Positions 34,896-49,000 of a DNA stretch of 64,000 nucleotides are shown one piece after another. Numbering within the stretch: position 1 is the first letter of the stretch; each line of letters begins with the position of its first letter. The stretch is from Euonymus europaeus (Eukaryota > Streptophyta > Magnoliopsida > Celastrales > Celastraceae): positions 4,104,501 to 4,168,500 of the forward strand of contig OY756965.1 in NCBI GenBank assembly GCA_963580455.1, in the 5' to 3' direction. The notes beneath the pieces were generated by a model, which made no database searches, was not told the origin of the DNA, and saw nothing but the letters and a program-made list of their open reading frames with translations. Both the position numbers and the translations under genes were made by a program.

Positions 34896-37800
34896 ATGGC
34901 AGCTTCTTTCAACGAAAACGGTCATGATCGCCGAACCTCGAAACATATTCGCGATAACGTTCACGGAAACATCACTCTGGATCAGGTAACGATTTTCACT
35001 CTCATCGTACTTTCCTTCGTTTCTTTTCCTCTTTCTTTGATTATTTGTGAATTCCTATTAGAATGTCGTTTTCTTGTGGTTCTCTCGTCGTTTTTTGCTA
35101 GTTTTGTGGTAAGTTTGGAGAGGACGTAGTGCGAGTTGACTATTCCTTTTCGATTCTTATTTCAATTCAAAGATTTCCAGACGGACTACTCATAGTTGCA
35201 TGTTAAAGCACTAAAGGAATTTGTCTCTCAGTTCTGATTATGTTCCGTTTTTTTGGAGAGATTTTACTGAAACTTTTATATACTTCGATCATTTGAATCT
35301 GGAGTTGTGTTTATAGAAGAATAGAGATGCAGAATCGTGAAGAACTGCAAACAAATTGATTATTCCTTTTCGATTCTTATTCTAATTCAAAGATTTCTAG
35401 ACAGATTACTCAAATTTTCATGTGAAGGCACTAAAGGAATTTGTCCCTCAATTATGATTATGTTTCGTATTTGGAGAGATTTTACTGAGTGTTATAACGT
35501 ATATGCTTCGATCATTTGAGGTGTCGAGGAAAAATCTTCAAAATTTATAGAAACGTAGAATAGAGTGAGCCTGGAGTTGTGTTTCTAATGGATCAACTAA
35601 GATAGTTTCCCTGTGTGTAAATGATTGTTCTCTTGTAAGTTTGTTTGAATGTTCTATCAATAATTAATTATTTCTTTATCATGTTGTCATGAGATGGCCT
35701 AATCTCTCATGATATAATAGCAAGTGTTTATTCCTTTGGAAGGATTGGTTGGTTTGTTGACCATTAGTCTCAATATGCTACAATTATGTCGCCTACTCAC
35801 CTTTCATTGGAATATTCAAGGATAAATAATCATTAGATTAAGCTTAAACACATTTATTTCCTTATTCTGGTATATAAGATAATGCATTCCATTAGGAATA
35901 TATGTGTATATAATTATATATACAGAATAACAGTGAAACGTTTCTTTTGCTTTGGATTATTTCAGTTTTTTCTGCAGTTCGTTGATACTGAACAATTTCA
36001 GAGGCAAGCATGATTTATTCTTGAATAGTGCCCTCCTTTTTATTTATTATTGGGATTGTTACCTGATGGACTTACAATATATTGCAGACTTCGTGATCTA
36101 AAGCAACTTGGTGAGTACAATATTTGCAGACTTCACTAATTAGTCCTTCTCTTGCCTGAAGACAAAAATAACACTCTCTGGTCTCAAGTATACTAAAATT
36201 GTTCTTCTTTACATTGTAACATTCAAGATTCGGAGTTCTCATATCCTTCAATTGTCTCATTCCCACATTGTTTTTCCTATATTTTCTTCTTTCCCTTTTT
36301 TATCCTAATGCTCATTGGGGAGAGACAAATTTGATGGCTTAACTTGTGATCAAGAAGAGACTTAGATTGAGCTGAAATACTTACTGTCTTAACTTGACTG
36401 GTTTAGCAAAACAACGTTTCAGTTGGAGTTTATTTTAAAACTCAGTAAGATTACGATAAATGAAACTCTCCGGAGTGTCTTATCTAGTACATATTTGTAC
36501 TTTTTATGACTATACATTTCTTCATAATACATTTTCCTAGACTTCTTATAATTCTACATTTATTTGTATCCAGGTTTGACAGACATGGTTTACCCAGGAG
36601 CCGTGCATTCTCGGTTTGAGCATTCACTTGGAGTTTATTGGCTTGCTGATAAAGCTATAAACTTAATTAACAGTTTCCAAGTAAAGCAATATCTTCTTGT
36701 CTGATCATTCTTTTTATGGATCCGTTACAATGTGAGTATTTGTTAAATGCACGGCATACATGTAGGGTTCAGAGCTTGGCATTGAACGGTTTGACATAAA
36801 GGCTGTGAAGCTTGCTGGTATGTATCATTTTTAGTCTCTCAAATTACTTGCTTTTTCTCATTTGTTTCAACTAACACTAGGAAAATGTTTCTAGGACTAT
36901 TGCATGATATCGGTCATGGGCCTTTCAGCCACTTGTTTGAGCGAGGATTTCTTCCTGAAGTTCTCAAGGGAAGCAAATGGTGAGTTCTTTCAATCTTTAA
37001 TGCAATACTTTATTTGTTTATGCTTTTTTCCTTCTAAACAACTTTGACTATTCCAATGAGAAATAATGGACGCTGTCATATTTATATATAGTAGCTAAAA
37101 TCTCATTTTTAAATAATTCATTGATGGTGCTATTGCCACTTGTGCCAAACTATAGAGTGTACAATTTTTTTTAATTATACATGAAATAATAAAAAATCTC
37201 AATTAATATCTCTAGATCCTTAGTACATTTTATTGGATGTTTTTTTTTCGGAGGTAAGTTTACAAGAGCTTATATGCCATGTGGTCCAACTACGCAATAC
37301 TTTATACTTGGGCTAGTTTGGACAAGTTTTTTTTACTATTTAATGAATATAATCTTTAGTATGATTTTGAATTCTCTATTGGGCGGCTCTCTATTTATTT
37401 TCTAGGAATCAGATCAACATGCACTTGCTAAATTGTGTCTTTGACATATTCCATTAACTGTCTTTTGAGTAGATCTATTCTCTGAATTTAACTTTCGTAT
37501 TGGAAAGGAGGTCTGTCAGATGATCCCTCCCATTCCATAATTGATTCTTAATTGCTGCCAGGATGTTTTTATCTCGAGTTGTAATAAGAAACAGAATGAA
37601 AGAAAAAGCATCACAATTTTAGATGACTTGCAGTGGACAATCATAAACAAGACAGACTCTGAAAAAAAATGCTAATAGTTGATGTATTTATTTATTCTGA
37701 ACATTTGTTATTTTCTAAATACCTTTCTAACCCATTGCCGACTGCACAGATCAGCCACATAACATGAAAACGACATTATTATGCAGATAATAAATGGCTT

Positions 37801-40800
37801 ATTGTGAAGTGTGAGTAACATAATGACATACCCGTATCCCTCATATCCATATAGGTTACATGTGAATCTAAGTTTCATTGAAGACATGGAAATACATGTT
37901 CACTTGTGTATAGTATACACCTATTTCTTCTTGTTTGTGGTCTATTACCTAATAGTCGAGTTAAAACCAGTGAAACACAATTGTTTTCATTTTTGAGAAC
38001 AAAAATTAATAATTTTTATTCATTTTTGTAGTAATTTTTATTTCCATTTACTGGAAGATGTTTTCATTCCGGGTTATGATTTTGAATATTTACCAGGTGT
38101 CATGAGAGCATGTCTCTGAAGATAATAGATTATATGGTTGGCCAGCACCATATTGACATTGACCAAGAACTCCTTGAGACTGTGAAGGTTAGATTATGAT
38201 TTTGTGGATTTCTCAGACTATTTACTACTGCTTTATGAGCACCATTTTCCAGTAAATTTCGGTCCTATCATGATTTCTGATGTTCTGTCGAAAGTCTTGT
38301 GCAACAAAAAGAACAAGCAATATTAGGTGCACACTGCTCCAGAGGCAACTGTTTCACTCAGTTTCATCATCAATACATCATAGAATTTAGTTGTGACTTG
38401 TGAGGATCGTCCCCAGCCATTGTTCCTGTCTAAAGCTGCACTCAATGTTTATTCCTATATAGTCCATGTCTTTGGTCATCACTTTGATATGCGTCTTTAT
38501 ACCTAATCTTTATACCATTTCATATCAAGAAAAATTTAGTCTACTGGTACATTAAATAAAGCTTCTTCTGTGTTTCTCCCTGTGAATTGCCTCTATTTTT
38601 GGTAATTTCTTTTGTATTTTTACATGTGTGGTCCAGTGGTAGAGTTGTAGGGATGCAACCTAGAGGTCACATGTTCAATTCCTGGAAACAGTCTCTCCAT
38701 ATATTATATGAGATAAGATCTATCAAAACGTCTTGCTTGTCTCATACCCAACCCACTGTGGGAGCCTTGTGCACGGTTATTGTCTACCTTTTACTCTCCT
38801 TTTCTTTCTTTTTTCTTTTTAATTTTTCTAGCTGATTGGTGCAGTAGTGGTTGTATGTATATTTTTTGTTATAAATTGACAGCTCTATGCTATCTTAGGA
38901 AATGATCGTTGCTAGCAATAAAGATTCTCAAAAGGTAAGTTATTGTAGACATATGCTTTGTATCTTCTCATCCCTTTAATTTATGCTGCTATGCCTGAGA
39001 CCAAACGATGCGTCTTCTATGAAAAATTTAACAATTTTGTTAAATGCTTTCGATGTATTTAGAGTATGACGGGAAAGCATTTCTTGTATGACATTGTTGC
39101 TAATGGTCGCAATGGAATAGATGTTGACAAGTAAGTTAATCCCAACCCCTTTTTCCTTTACTCACTTGCCCTTCACTTCTTTTGGTATTCCCTTTCAGTC
39201 AAGATGCATACGGTGCTTTAGGTGTACCATTTGTTTGCAGGTTTGACTACCTTGTTCGTGACTCCCGTGCTTGCGGTCTGGGATGCAATTTTCAGCCTGA
39301 GAGGCAAAAGTTTTTTTACTACTTAATCTCATGTTAGAGCTATATTTAATGTGCTTAATACATAAGAGTTACAGAAAGTTGGATGACATTGTGAATATGG
39401 ACACTTTTTCATTGAGTTTTGTTTTCATTTACATGCATGGCCAGTTGTGATGTCATCTTTCAACCCAGCAAGAGCTAGTGTCTAACATTTCCATGCTTTT
39501 CATTTTGAAATTCCAGGTTAATGGATGCTATGAGGGTTATTGGTGATGAGATATGCTATCCTGCTAAGGATTGTTAGTATAAAGTTATATAACGTGTTTT
39601 TCGTTCTTGACACTGGTAAGAGTTATATTCTATAATATAAACTTTTTTGCTAGATCTTACAATCCACAAGCTATTTGCCACTCGAGCTGATCTGCATCGA
39701 ACTGTCTATACACATGCAAAAGTAAAGGTGAAGTTTTGTGTTCCATTTCAAATTGCAGAATTGTCATTGCAGTCAATTCTCAGGTTTTGTTTCACAAGTA
39801 AATGCATTGGTTTTGATAGTTACTTTTTTTCAGGCAATCGAGCTCATGGTTGTTGACGTCCTGTCCAAAGCAAATGATTATCTTGACATTTCGTCCAAAA
39901 TTCAAGAACCAGCTGAATATTGGAAGGTTAGAGGTTTAAAAGTCATAAGAATCTATTTGATGCTTTATATATATATATATATGTGCGTTGATCCTTGTTG
40001 AAATTGCAGCTAGATGATTCTATACTGAAAAGTATTGAAATTTCTCACAATCAAGAGCTCAAGGAAGCTAGAGATTTGATCCAACGAATTCGCAGAAGAG
40101 ATCTATACAAGGTATTCATACACATTAATCATCATGATCTAGTGTCTTGATATTTCAATGAAACTGAATGAGGGTATCACTTGGCACTTGCAACTTAGAA
40201 AATCGATTGGTTTCAGCAGTGTACATTTACTGAAAATCAAATTAAGCATGTTTTTTGATGCTTCGCAGTTCTGTAATCAGTTCTCTGTTCCAATGGAAAA
40301 GCTAGAGCACTTCAAAGACATCACTCCTCAAGACATTATTTGTTCCCAGGTATTGATAAGTTTACTATTTTAATATGTTATTTGCTCGGTGAAATAGAGA
40401 ACATCTTCTAAAGAACGAACTTTACAACAGAAAGATGGTGCTGTTACTCTCAAAGAAGAAGATGTTATCGTGACCAATGTCAAGATTGATTTGACACGTG
40501 GAAGGGATAGCCCTTTTGAAAGGTACCTGAGAAAGAATCCAATAGTGGTTGCATCTAGGCGCTATTTCCTTGGTTGTTTCATGGATATGCAGCTGTAGTT
40601 CCTATTTGACTAATTTTCTCTTTTTGCATGTAAATATTTCCTCATCCAGCATCAATTTTTTCCAGGTATTAAGCTCACCTCTACCAACTGTTATGTAGAT
40701 GTGCTTGTTTTATCTATTTCTAGATGACTACATTCAACTTGGTAAAAACATCTGGACTCTGGAGCAACCAGATAGTTGACTTGAACCCTTATGGTTCTTC

Positions 40801-41292
40801 ACTAGAAAGTTTTGACAAGTCACAATATTACTTTTGTTTTGCCAATGTACACTTGCTTTGTTAAGGTATCGGGTGAGTCCCAAAAACAGGCTGTATCCTT
40901 TTTAAATTTGTAATAGATTAGACTCGATGATTTGGTAATAGTTTCCTTTAAAGAAGAATAGTGTAGTTTTAACTGTAATTTTTTCATCAGGATTATGAAA
41001 GCGAAGAGAAATTTCTCATACAAGATTCCCGTGTCAGTCACTTGCTGCCTGCTTTTTATCAGGACACCATAGTGAGGGTGTACTCTAAGAAGCCTGAACT
41101 GGTGTGGGATTTTTTATTATTATTTTTTTGTTGTTGCTGCCATTGATTTTTCTTATAAACCGTGCCAATCATTTTATATAGGTAGAAGCAGTTTCTGAGG
41201 CCTTTGAGAACTTTCAAGACAAGGAGTATGGAAGAAAATTACAGATACATGCTACTCCTAAAAAGAAGTGTTGCCGTACGCTCAGCTATTGA
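34896..41292 (+). CDS. VEN4: SAMHD1/VENOSA4-type HD-domain dNTP triphosphohydrolase (19 exons)
   Basis: It hydrolyses dNTPs to deoxynucleosides and triphosphate and so controls dNTP pools. Plant homologues (VEN4) affect leaf and chloroplast development. Exons: 34896-34985, 35966-36003, 36088-36110, 36574-36680, 36766-36817, 36895-36979, 38097-38187, 38899-38934, 39063-39130, 39241-39303, 39517-39572, 39654-39727, 39834-39926, 40010-40111, 40269-40349, 40431-40522, 40650-40665, 40991-41101, 41182-41292. These total 1,389 nt and 462 aa. Metal and catalytic HD residues are visible: His67 (RFEHSLG), His107-Asp108 ([12 protein letters not shown]) and Asp196 (GIDVDKFDYLVRD). There is no SAM domain, as in plant members. 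Introns 2 and 10 start with GC. Exon 17 has only 16 nt. All junctions keep frame. Confidence 0.94.
38626..38785 (+). mobile_element. Au-like SINE in VEN4 intron 7
   Basis: The 5' part GTGGTCCAGTGGTAGAGTTG fits a pol III A box, and AGAGGTCACATGTTCAATTCC a B box. Then come GGAAACAGTCTCTCC and GTGGGAGCCTTGTGCAC, the layout of the plant Au SINE family. No gene lies in it. TSDs were not identified. Confidence 0.75.
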
Positions 41293-43042
41293 CGTTAAAC
41301 TTGTTCGAAACACACATTCTGAAGGACCGTCATAGAGGAATACCATGAGAAAACGTATATAAATCCATATATTCGACTTTACCTTATCTCTCTCCCTCAT
41401 CCCTCTCTCTATTATTCCTTGATATAACCACTTACTATGTGCAGAATTCTTGTATATATGAACTTACAGTTGTGGCACTTCCACATTGTAATGTTGAAGG
41501 AAACTGCTTTGTCTTCTAAAACTGATATCTGATTCATGAGCTAGAAGTTTCTTATGAACTTCCAAAACAAAAGAACACTGAATTCTGCCCGAGAAGTGAT
41601 AGTTTGCACTTTTAAGTGGTAGCAAACTGTTTCTCCTCTCACAGTACAATGAAATTTTGGCAATAAGTTTAGTACATGTGAAATTTATTCACTTGGCCAA
41701 AACATAGTTGTCACTGAAGTTGGTTTGGTGATAATGCTTTTACTGTTCTCATTTAATATTTGGATCATGTTCAAAATAATGAGCTTTAAAATTTCAATTA
41801 TTAAATTCCAAACCAAATTATATACTCAATTACTTTAATGGGTTTGAATTACTTAGGGACCGTACTAAAGCATCAATTTGCTTTCAAAAAGGGGAGGAAA
41901 AAACCATCAATTTGTTTAATCTATTCAGAAGTGGATTCCATGTAATTTGGGGGTCGATTCGGAGTATGTTTGGCTTAAGCTATCGCATGACGTTATGTAA
42001 TGGATAAAGAAAATTACACTCACGATGAGTTAAGAGTCTCAAAATGCTCGAACTTAGGCAAGACGTGTATGAAAGCTGAACGGACAGAAGATTTTTTTTT
42101 TTAAAAAAAAGGATTGTGAAGCCGTGAGGTTTTTAGTTTTTATTTTCCAAAAAACAAACGAGCATCCATCCCATACGCACCAGCTAATAACCGGGTAAAT
42201 GGCAACCAAGTCTCTCCAGCAATCCAGATAAAGCAATGTTGGAACAATAGAAGACCCGACATGCCCCACGTGTCTACCTCAGGGCTGAGTACACCCAACC
42301 ATGGTAATAAGAATACCTGTATTGAGGAAAATATAATCTTATAAAGGACCTGTTGGATCGGGAATTTCACATCTTTTAACATATTCTAATACTCTCATAT
42401 GACACAACTTCCTAATGGATACTCAATATTTGAGAAACTAAATGAGAATTAAATTCAAGAAATTAACTTGTAAGATTGAAATCTCTCATATCTGGTCCAA
42501 CCGAGATAGCCATACATGAAGCATAAAGCAACGTACTCAAGAGTGGGAACTCTAATTCTTGCCCTTGGTGCAGTGAGCGGGGAGCTCTCTCTCCACTGGA
42601 AATAATGGGGCTCCAAAACAGACGATAATTATCTTTTCTTGCCAGTGTAATCTTTCGCATTCAAGTGGAACTAAAAAACCCCTCAATACACGATAGTCGT
42701 GGAAAGTCTTTAGAACCAGCAGCATCACAATATCAGGATGGGAATCTAAATCATAAAAAATGACAAGAATTCATTTCCGGGAAAAAAACTAATGTCCTAT
42801 TTTTCCCTTGTCATAGCATTTGGACCAACATTTCAGACTATACAAACTACTAAACACATGATTCTTTACACGTTTGGTCCAGTCATTGAGGTTAGCAGCA
42901 ATGCGTTTGCATCAACTATGCTAGCTATACATGATGGCAACCAAAATCCACTGGCCGACCTTGTACTCACATTTGCACCAGATTCATGCTGGAATACCAC
43001 CCCAGGACAAGTGGAGAGGACTCTGGAATACAGCCTGCTTGC
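41293..43042. other. Convergent intergenic region between VEN4 and the SUMO protease gene
   Basis: It should contain both 3' UTRs. A T/A run lies near 42091-42110. Two short frames (minus 42463-42660 and plus 42792-43046) have no family support. The minus one could be an alternative last exon of the protease gene, because the last exon ends close to a strong GT donor. Confidence 0.4.
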
Positions 43043-46000
43043 TTAACTCACCTTTTTGAATTCTTCCAAAAGTAATTTTCTGATTTTCTTTCTTAAACCA
43101 GAGGCCTCTTCAGGTTTGAACCACTGCTTGCCAAACTGAATATTGAAAATTGTTAACCAAGGAAAATGACACAGAGCCTCGACCCTAAAAGTTTTTTTTT
43201 CTTCTTTCGTACAGTGAATTGAACAAAACAGAATATACTTCAAAGATTTAACAGGATGAAAAAACAAGGTACCATTGCTAAATCTTTCTTTTTGAGCCTT
43301 TCTGGCGCCTCATCTATGAAGCGCTCCATGAAAAAGAGTACAAAGAGTCCGCAATCAGAGTCATTCTTCTGTTGAGGAACCTTGTGAAAAATGCAAATTA
43401 AAATCATTAGACAAAAATTCAATGCCCAAACCACAATAATTGAAACCTAATAGCAAATAAAAAGAGTAGTACATTCTTTTCTTGAACAATCATTTTTTTT
43501 TAACAAAGAACCAAATAACTTTTTAACGAAGCACCAAAAAACCTAAACTATTTGACACAGGACCTGCAAAACAGAAAAGACATTACCACTGTAGTTTTAA
43601 TGTTAAACCTCCTTTCAAACCTAGACCTTGTAAGCTTGGAAATGGTGAATTCTGGAGAGAATTCAGAGAAAGAAGGAACAGGGATGAAGAAATGAATCTT
43701 CAGCAAATTCTTTGCTGCCTTTACAGGAGTAGATAGCAAGCTAATATACTTGAGCTACTAAATCGACTCTAAGAACAATAACAGAACTTACAGCTCCATC
43801 AATACACGTAGCAATTATTTAACAAAAACTATAACAGAGTTTGTAATGAATTCTAACAGACTATTACTGAAGAATAATGGCCTAATCAGAGTCATAACAA
43901 TTACAATCTGAGCAACAGAGAACTGTCTATTCAAAATTTTATGCTGATAAAAGAAAAATACAGTATAAAGGATAGAGGCGATCAAAATATTGTCATCATT
44001 GACAAAGCCATAACTCATAATATTTGGGATCCTAATCAAAACTATTAGAATCCAAATTTCTTCAATCTCTCTGTTCTTCATTGATGGTTTAGAGCTCTTT
44101 TCTTGTAGTTATTAAATGTTCTTAACTTGGGTCTGCTACCTTGGCACCTCCCTCAAGGAAACTTTCTATTGATGAAAAAGGGGAAAAAAAGAACCGCACA
44201 TCTTGAACTCTGGGACCACAAGCCAGAGTCTCTCCACGGATGTTCTCAGTCACATTTGTGGGACAAATTGTTAACTCTCCCCGAATCAGGTTAATATCCT
44301 CAACTAACCTTGCTTCCTAAATTCCAGTTAATGATGAATCCATCGTAATGATTAGCATGGGCAAGCCCATAAGGACTAAATTCTGAAAGAAGACCATCCC
44401 ACACCTGGCCCAAGCTCAGATTTGGTCACCTTCATTGAAAAAACAATTCTGAAAGCACAGAAAGGATAGGACCGTAGAATACTCTCTCCAAGCATTATGA
44501 TGCTCATGATTCCATGATGTCAAATGACAATTCTTCTAGAAACAAACACAAGAACCAATAAAGTCTCGATTTCAAAGATCTTAAAAGGGGAAATGAAGAC
44601 AAAAGAATAGGCAACAAGGATGGAGACGAGTAATCTAATGGTTGGGACTTCTAACTTCTAAGGGACATTTGTCTGATTTCTGGATGCCCGTAGACTCTGA
44701 TAGTGGGTGTATCGTAAGTGTACCGCTACTTTCTATCATATCAAATGATACAATGTCTGTATCGTGAGTTTTTTGTTAGATTCCAATAAAGCTGGTGTAC
44801 ACATAGCAACAATAAATCTGCCTTTGGAAATGGGTATAGTATGAATCGTATTGGGTATCATAGGGTACTAAACACTATGTTCCTATTCACAAAGAGCACG
44901 AAACAATCCAGGGAATAAATTATAGCAACATCATATATCACATGAGTTTGAAATGGGATCTTACTGTGATAATTTTGTCATCAATCCTACGCGATAAATT
45001 TTTCCATATTCTGTCCCCAATTGGAATATCTGATGGAGCAACTTCTGAATTTAAATAATTCCATTCTTCTTTCAGAAAGCTACAAAGCACAAGCAGCATG
45101 AGTTAAATTTAAGAATATGATAAGCTACAGCCTACAGAGCACAAAAAGCAGCATAAGTTTTATTTTGTAATTATGATAATGAGGCAATATTATGAAGGGC
45201 CAATTAAAGCATGTGTCCTAAAAGAAATATATTAAGAAAGAATCAGAGCACATGACATCCTTGAACCCAATACAACCTTTGATATAAGATTCTGAAAGAA
45301 ACATTTTAGCTGTTCTAGATCTTAATGCCAGTAGTTGACTTTGTTGGAGCTTGGGAGGCACCCCCTTGGTGGCATAATTAATTCACTCCTTTTTCTGCTG
45401 TTCAAAATCAGTCCAGGACAAACAAAATCGAAGTACAAGCTACAGGACAATGACGAAAGGTTACCAAAGTTCGACACACTGAAACCAAATAAGCTTCAAT
45501 GTGTTCCATAGAAATATAAGTTATTTCCTTTGAGAAAGTGCTAATGACGACATTAGTTGATTCCTAGGGTTCTTCTCATCTCACCGTTTAATGTTCTCAA
45601 AAATTGCTCTGCTGCAGTGCAGTCCCAATGAATCCAAATGAAGTATAATTGGTCCTGATTCATCTTCCTTGTCTGGAATGCAAATAATGACCAAGCTCCA
45701 ATGAACACTGAATACATCATTGCATACAATAAGTTAAAAGATCATAAGCAACAAATACACAAACATGAGAAGAAGGGGATGTGTCACAGGGATCAAAGCT
45801 TAACATATGATTTTTTTTTTGATGAAGCTTAACATATGATTAGATTTAGTTCAACATAACAACGCAAAAAAAAGGAGTGGGGTGGGGGGTGGTCTCCTAC
45901 AGCTAAAGGTACAGTGCACCAGAACATGAACTAGGCACCAACAAAGGCCTCAATTGATATAAACAAGCCCACATAATCAATGTATAGAATCTTTTATAGC

Positions 46001-49000
46001 CAAGAGAGTGCAGAGAAATGCAATCTCCATGTCATTTTGGAAGAGTAAAATTAAAGAAGTTGTCTCCTGACGACTTATGTGCTGATCTGGAAACTTCATC
46101 ACATTGGAGTAATGTAAATGAGAAAGATGATGCAGTTGAAAATAATGAATCAATGTCCAAAGGGAGTCTCATAAGAAATTGGCCGCTGATGTCATCTATC
46201 ATTGTTTATTGTGTTTTCTCGCTTCATGATATGGCCTATTCAGAGGTACATTTCGTATTTAAATTTGAGTTCTTTGGTTTATATTTTGCATGTTATTTTA
46301 TTTGGATTATGTTTTGAGTAGATTAATTTTGAATCCTTTAGTTTATGTTTTTCTGTGTGCAATAATTATGTTTTAAGTGTACATTTCCTATAAATAAAAT
46401 CGTTGCCATTTTCTTTGTGATGATCACAGGCTTAGTTAATTCTGTCTCCAAAGTCATAACAGCTGAGCACTTTCCTTTTAGGAAGTTACTATTACTGAAG
46501 ACAACCAGGTTGGAGAACATACTAAATCGACAATCGAGAGGAGATACTAATGAAATAGATCCCTCTTGTAAGGGGTAAGGCAAGGCCCAACAGGCCATGG
46601 GTTATCTTGTCATGTCAAAGTCGCCTCTCTCTCTTCACATTCAAAGGGTTTCTCTCTTAATGCATTCAGAATTGGTGTTGCCTGTTAATTTTACTACTTT
46701 GTTGCTCCCATGATAATCACCTTTCATGGTGAAGTCCAATCTCAAGTCAATCTATAAATATTTAAAAAAATTCCCGCACCCCATACGTAAATGTCCCAGC
46801 CGCACCTGCACCCCTGCAACACTCAGTGCGGGTACGAGGCCATTTTTGGAGAGTTGGTGCTTCCTAGCTAAAAATTAAAAGAAAATTCACCAATGCATGC
46901 AGACGATAATTCTTTTATAATGATAGTCCATCCATAGATAATAAAAGTTTACGTTCATTTCATAGATATCAAAAGTGCAAATGTGTCCTCTAAACATTTC
47001 TAATCTTAACATAAAGTAACAAAAGAATAACAAAGAAAAACTCACTCTTCATGTACTGGAATGAGTATGTAGGCCTTCTGAAATATATTGACACCTTTCC
47101 ACCACTTTCTGAACTTGATGAAGAAAGATTCTTTGTCACTCCCCTAGATGTAAAAAGAAATTAGCAGGCTATTCTGATTATCAAAGGGAGAAAAGCAGAA
47201 TGAAAGATTTCCTGGGAGGGAGGAAAAAACAACGGAGACACTTCTCAGATCTCACATAGATAACCAGTACCAAAATGGCACCTGTGATTTTCCCATATTG
47301 ATGCACATCTTAATGAAAATAAAGGGCAATTTGGATAATCCAAGGGAGTGCAACGCGAAAAGAGTACAATGGACAGATAATCATATGAATATTCCCTGAA
47401 AAAGATGAACTCCAAAACATAAAGCACTCAATCCAGCTATCTATGAAAGTATCTATGGAGGATTCCTCGTTGTTGAAGACTTTGTTACCCCTTTCAATCC
47501 AGATCATCCACACCATAGAATGTGTCTCATCCACAATCTTTGTTTTGTAGGCAAGCAATTTGCCCCTTCCATTTGTTTAAGAAGTTCTTGACGATAACCA
47601 CTTTGTCTTTATTGTTCAATCCCCTCACATTCCAAGTTTCCAACTATCTACTTTTATACAATAGAATGTGTCTGACCCTTACACTAGTCTCATCCTTCTT
47701 GCTTGAGTGTCCCTCATAATTAATAGTGCAATCCAACCTCTTAAGTTCCCTATTCCTGTCCACTAAGCTCTTAGGGTTTGTTTGAAATACCCTTAGTCTT
47801 ATTCTCCTTTGAGTTTTGTCTCCTTTTTATCTCTTTTAAGAGAGCAAGAGCCTCATTATCCATACCATAATAGGTAGTTTTTACAATTTTCCTCACATGT
47901 TGAAGCTCCTGAATTATCCACTTTGAGTCTCCTTATTCAACAATTTATGTCCATCAACACTATCATAAGAGGGATAACAACCGCACATGACCCCAATTTT
48001 CCATTTGACAAATGAAGGTTTCATTAGACATCGGTCATAAGAGCCAAAAGATCAAAATTGTTGTCAAAATTTGTGATTATCAAATCTTTTGATTAGTAAC
48101 GAAATCATGGTTCAAGTGGGCCTGCACCCAAATGGTTAACAGGGCTCCACACCTTTTCTTTTGGGCAACGGTTGTAGAAGCCCAAATCTCCATACACCTA
48201 TGCAAGTTTACCCTTTGCCTTGTTAGACACTGGGTATGTGCCACCTCTTCCCAAATCTTCATACACTTCTGCGACAACCTCTTTCAGAATATTGTATTCT
48301 TTTACTGATTTGCTTTTACACAAGGTCGGGCACTCATTTGCATCATTTAACTGAAACCCACAACCACAATTAGGACATTGGTTTGATTGCTTCCTATTAA
48401 TTGTTGTACAGGGGGTTTTTGCCATTGTGGAACACTAATGCCATATCGTGAATAGCTTCTCCATCTCCTTCCAACCATTGGTACCCTAGCCCCACAAGAT
48501 TATGATTGTCCATGAATTGACACCTGACATCTCAATGATCTCCCATAGCCTACCTTGTTGATTGGTCTGGAATACGAAGACCCATTTTTTGTCAATGATT
48601 CTTTGATTACAATACCATAGAGACTTAAGGGAAAGTCTTTCTTAGGTTGTCCAAACAATTGCAAAGCCCATTGCTACCCAGGAACGCTAAAGAACATTGA
48701 GGTTTGACAACCTTTAAATCTCTCAGCGATGAGCAAAAATTCAGTTATATGACCTTCAATAAACAAATCAAAAGATTTTTGTTCTATAGAAGTGAATCTT
48801 CTTGCTTCCCTTTCTATTGCTTCCCTTTCTATTGAAGTAGATATAGCCACTTTCAATGGCTCCACACGCCTCTAGCATTCCCACCTCCTTCAAACCTTGC
48901 CTTTTCATGACAATTTGCAACTAAAGATGCCCAAGACACCTTGGCTCTTGAGTGGGTGTTGTTGTTTGGTTGTGGCTGTGGTGGTGGATCTATGATATTA

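Noticed and set aside
42792..43046. 84-codon plus-strand frame overlapping the end of the SUMO protease gene
   Set aside because: No recognised motif. It is antisense to the last exon and its flank.
44620..44860. Possible tRNA-derived SINE (TAATCTAATGGTTGGGACT)
   Set aside because: An A-box-like word is present but no acceptable B box, tail or target duplication was found.
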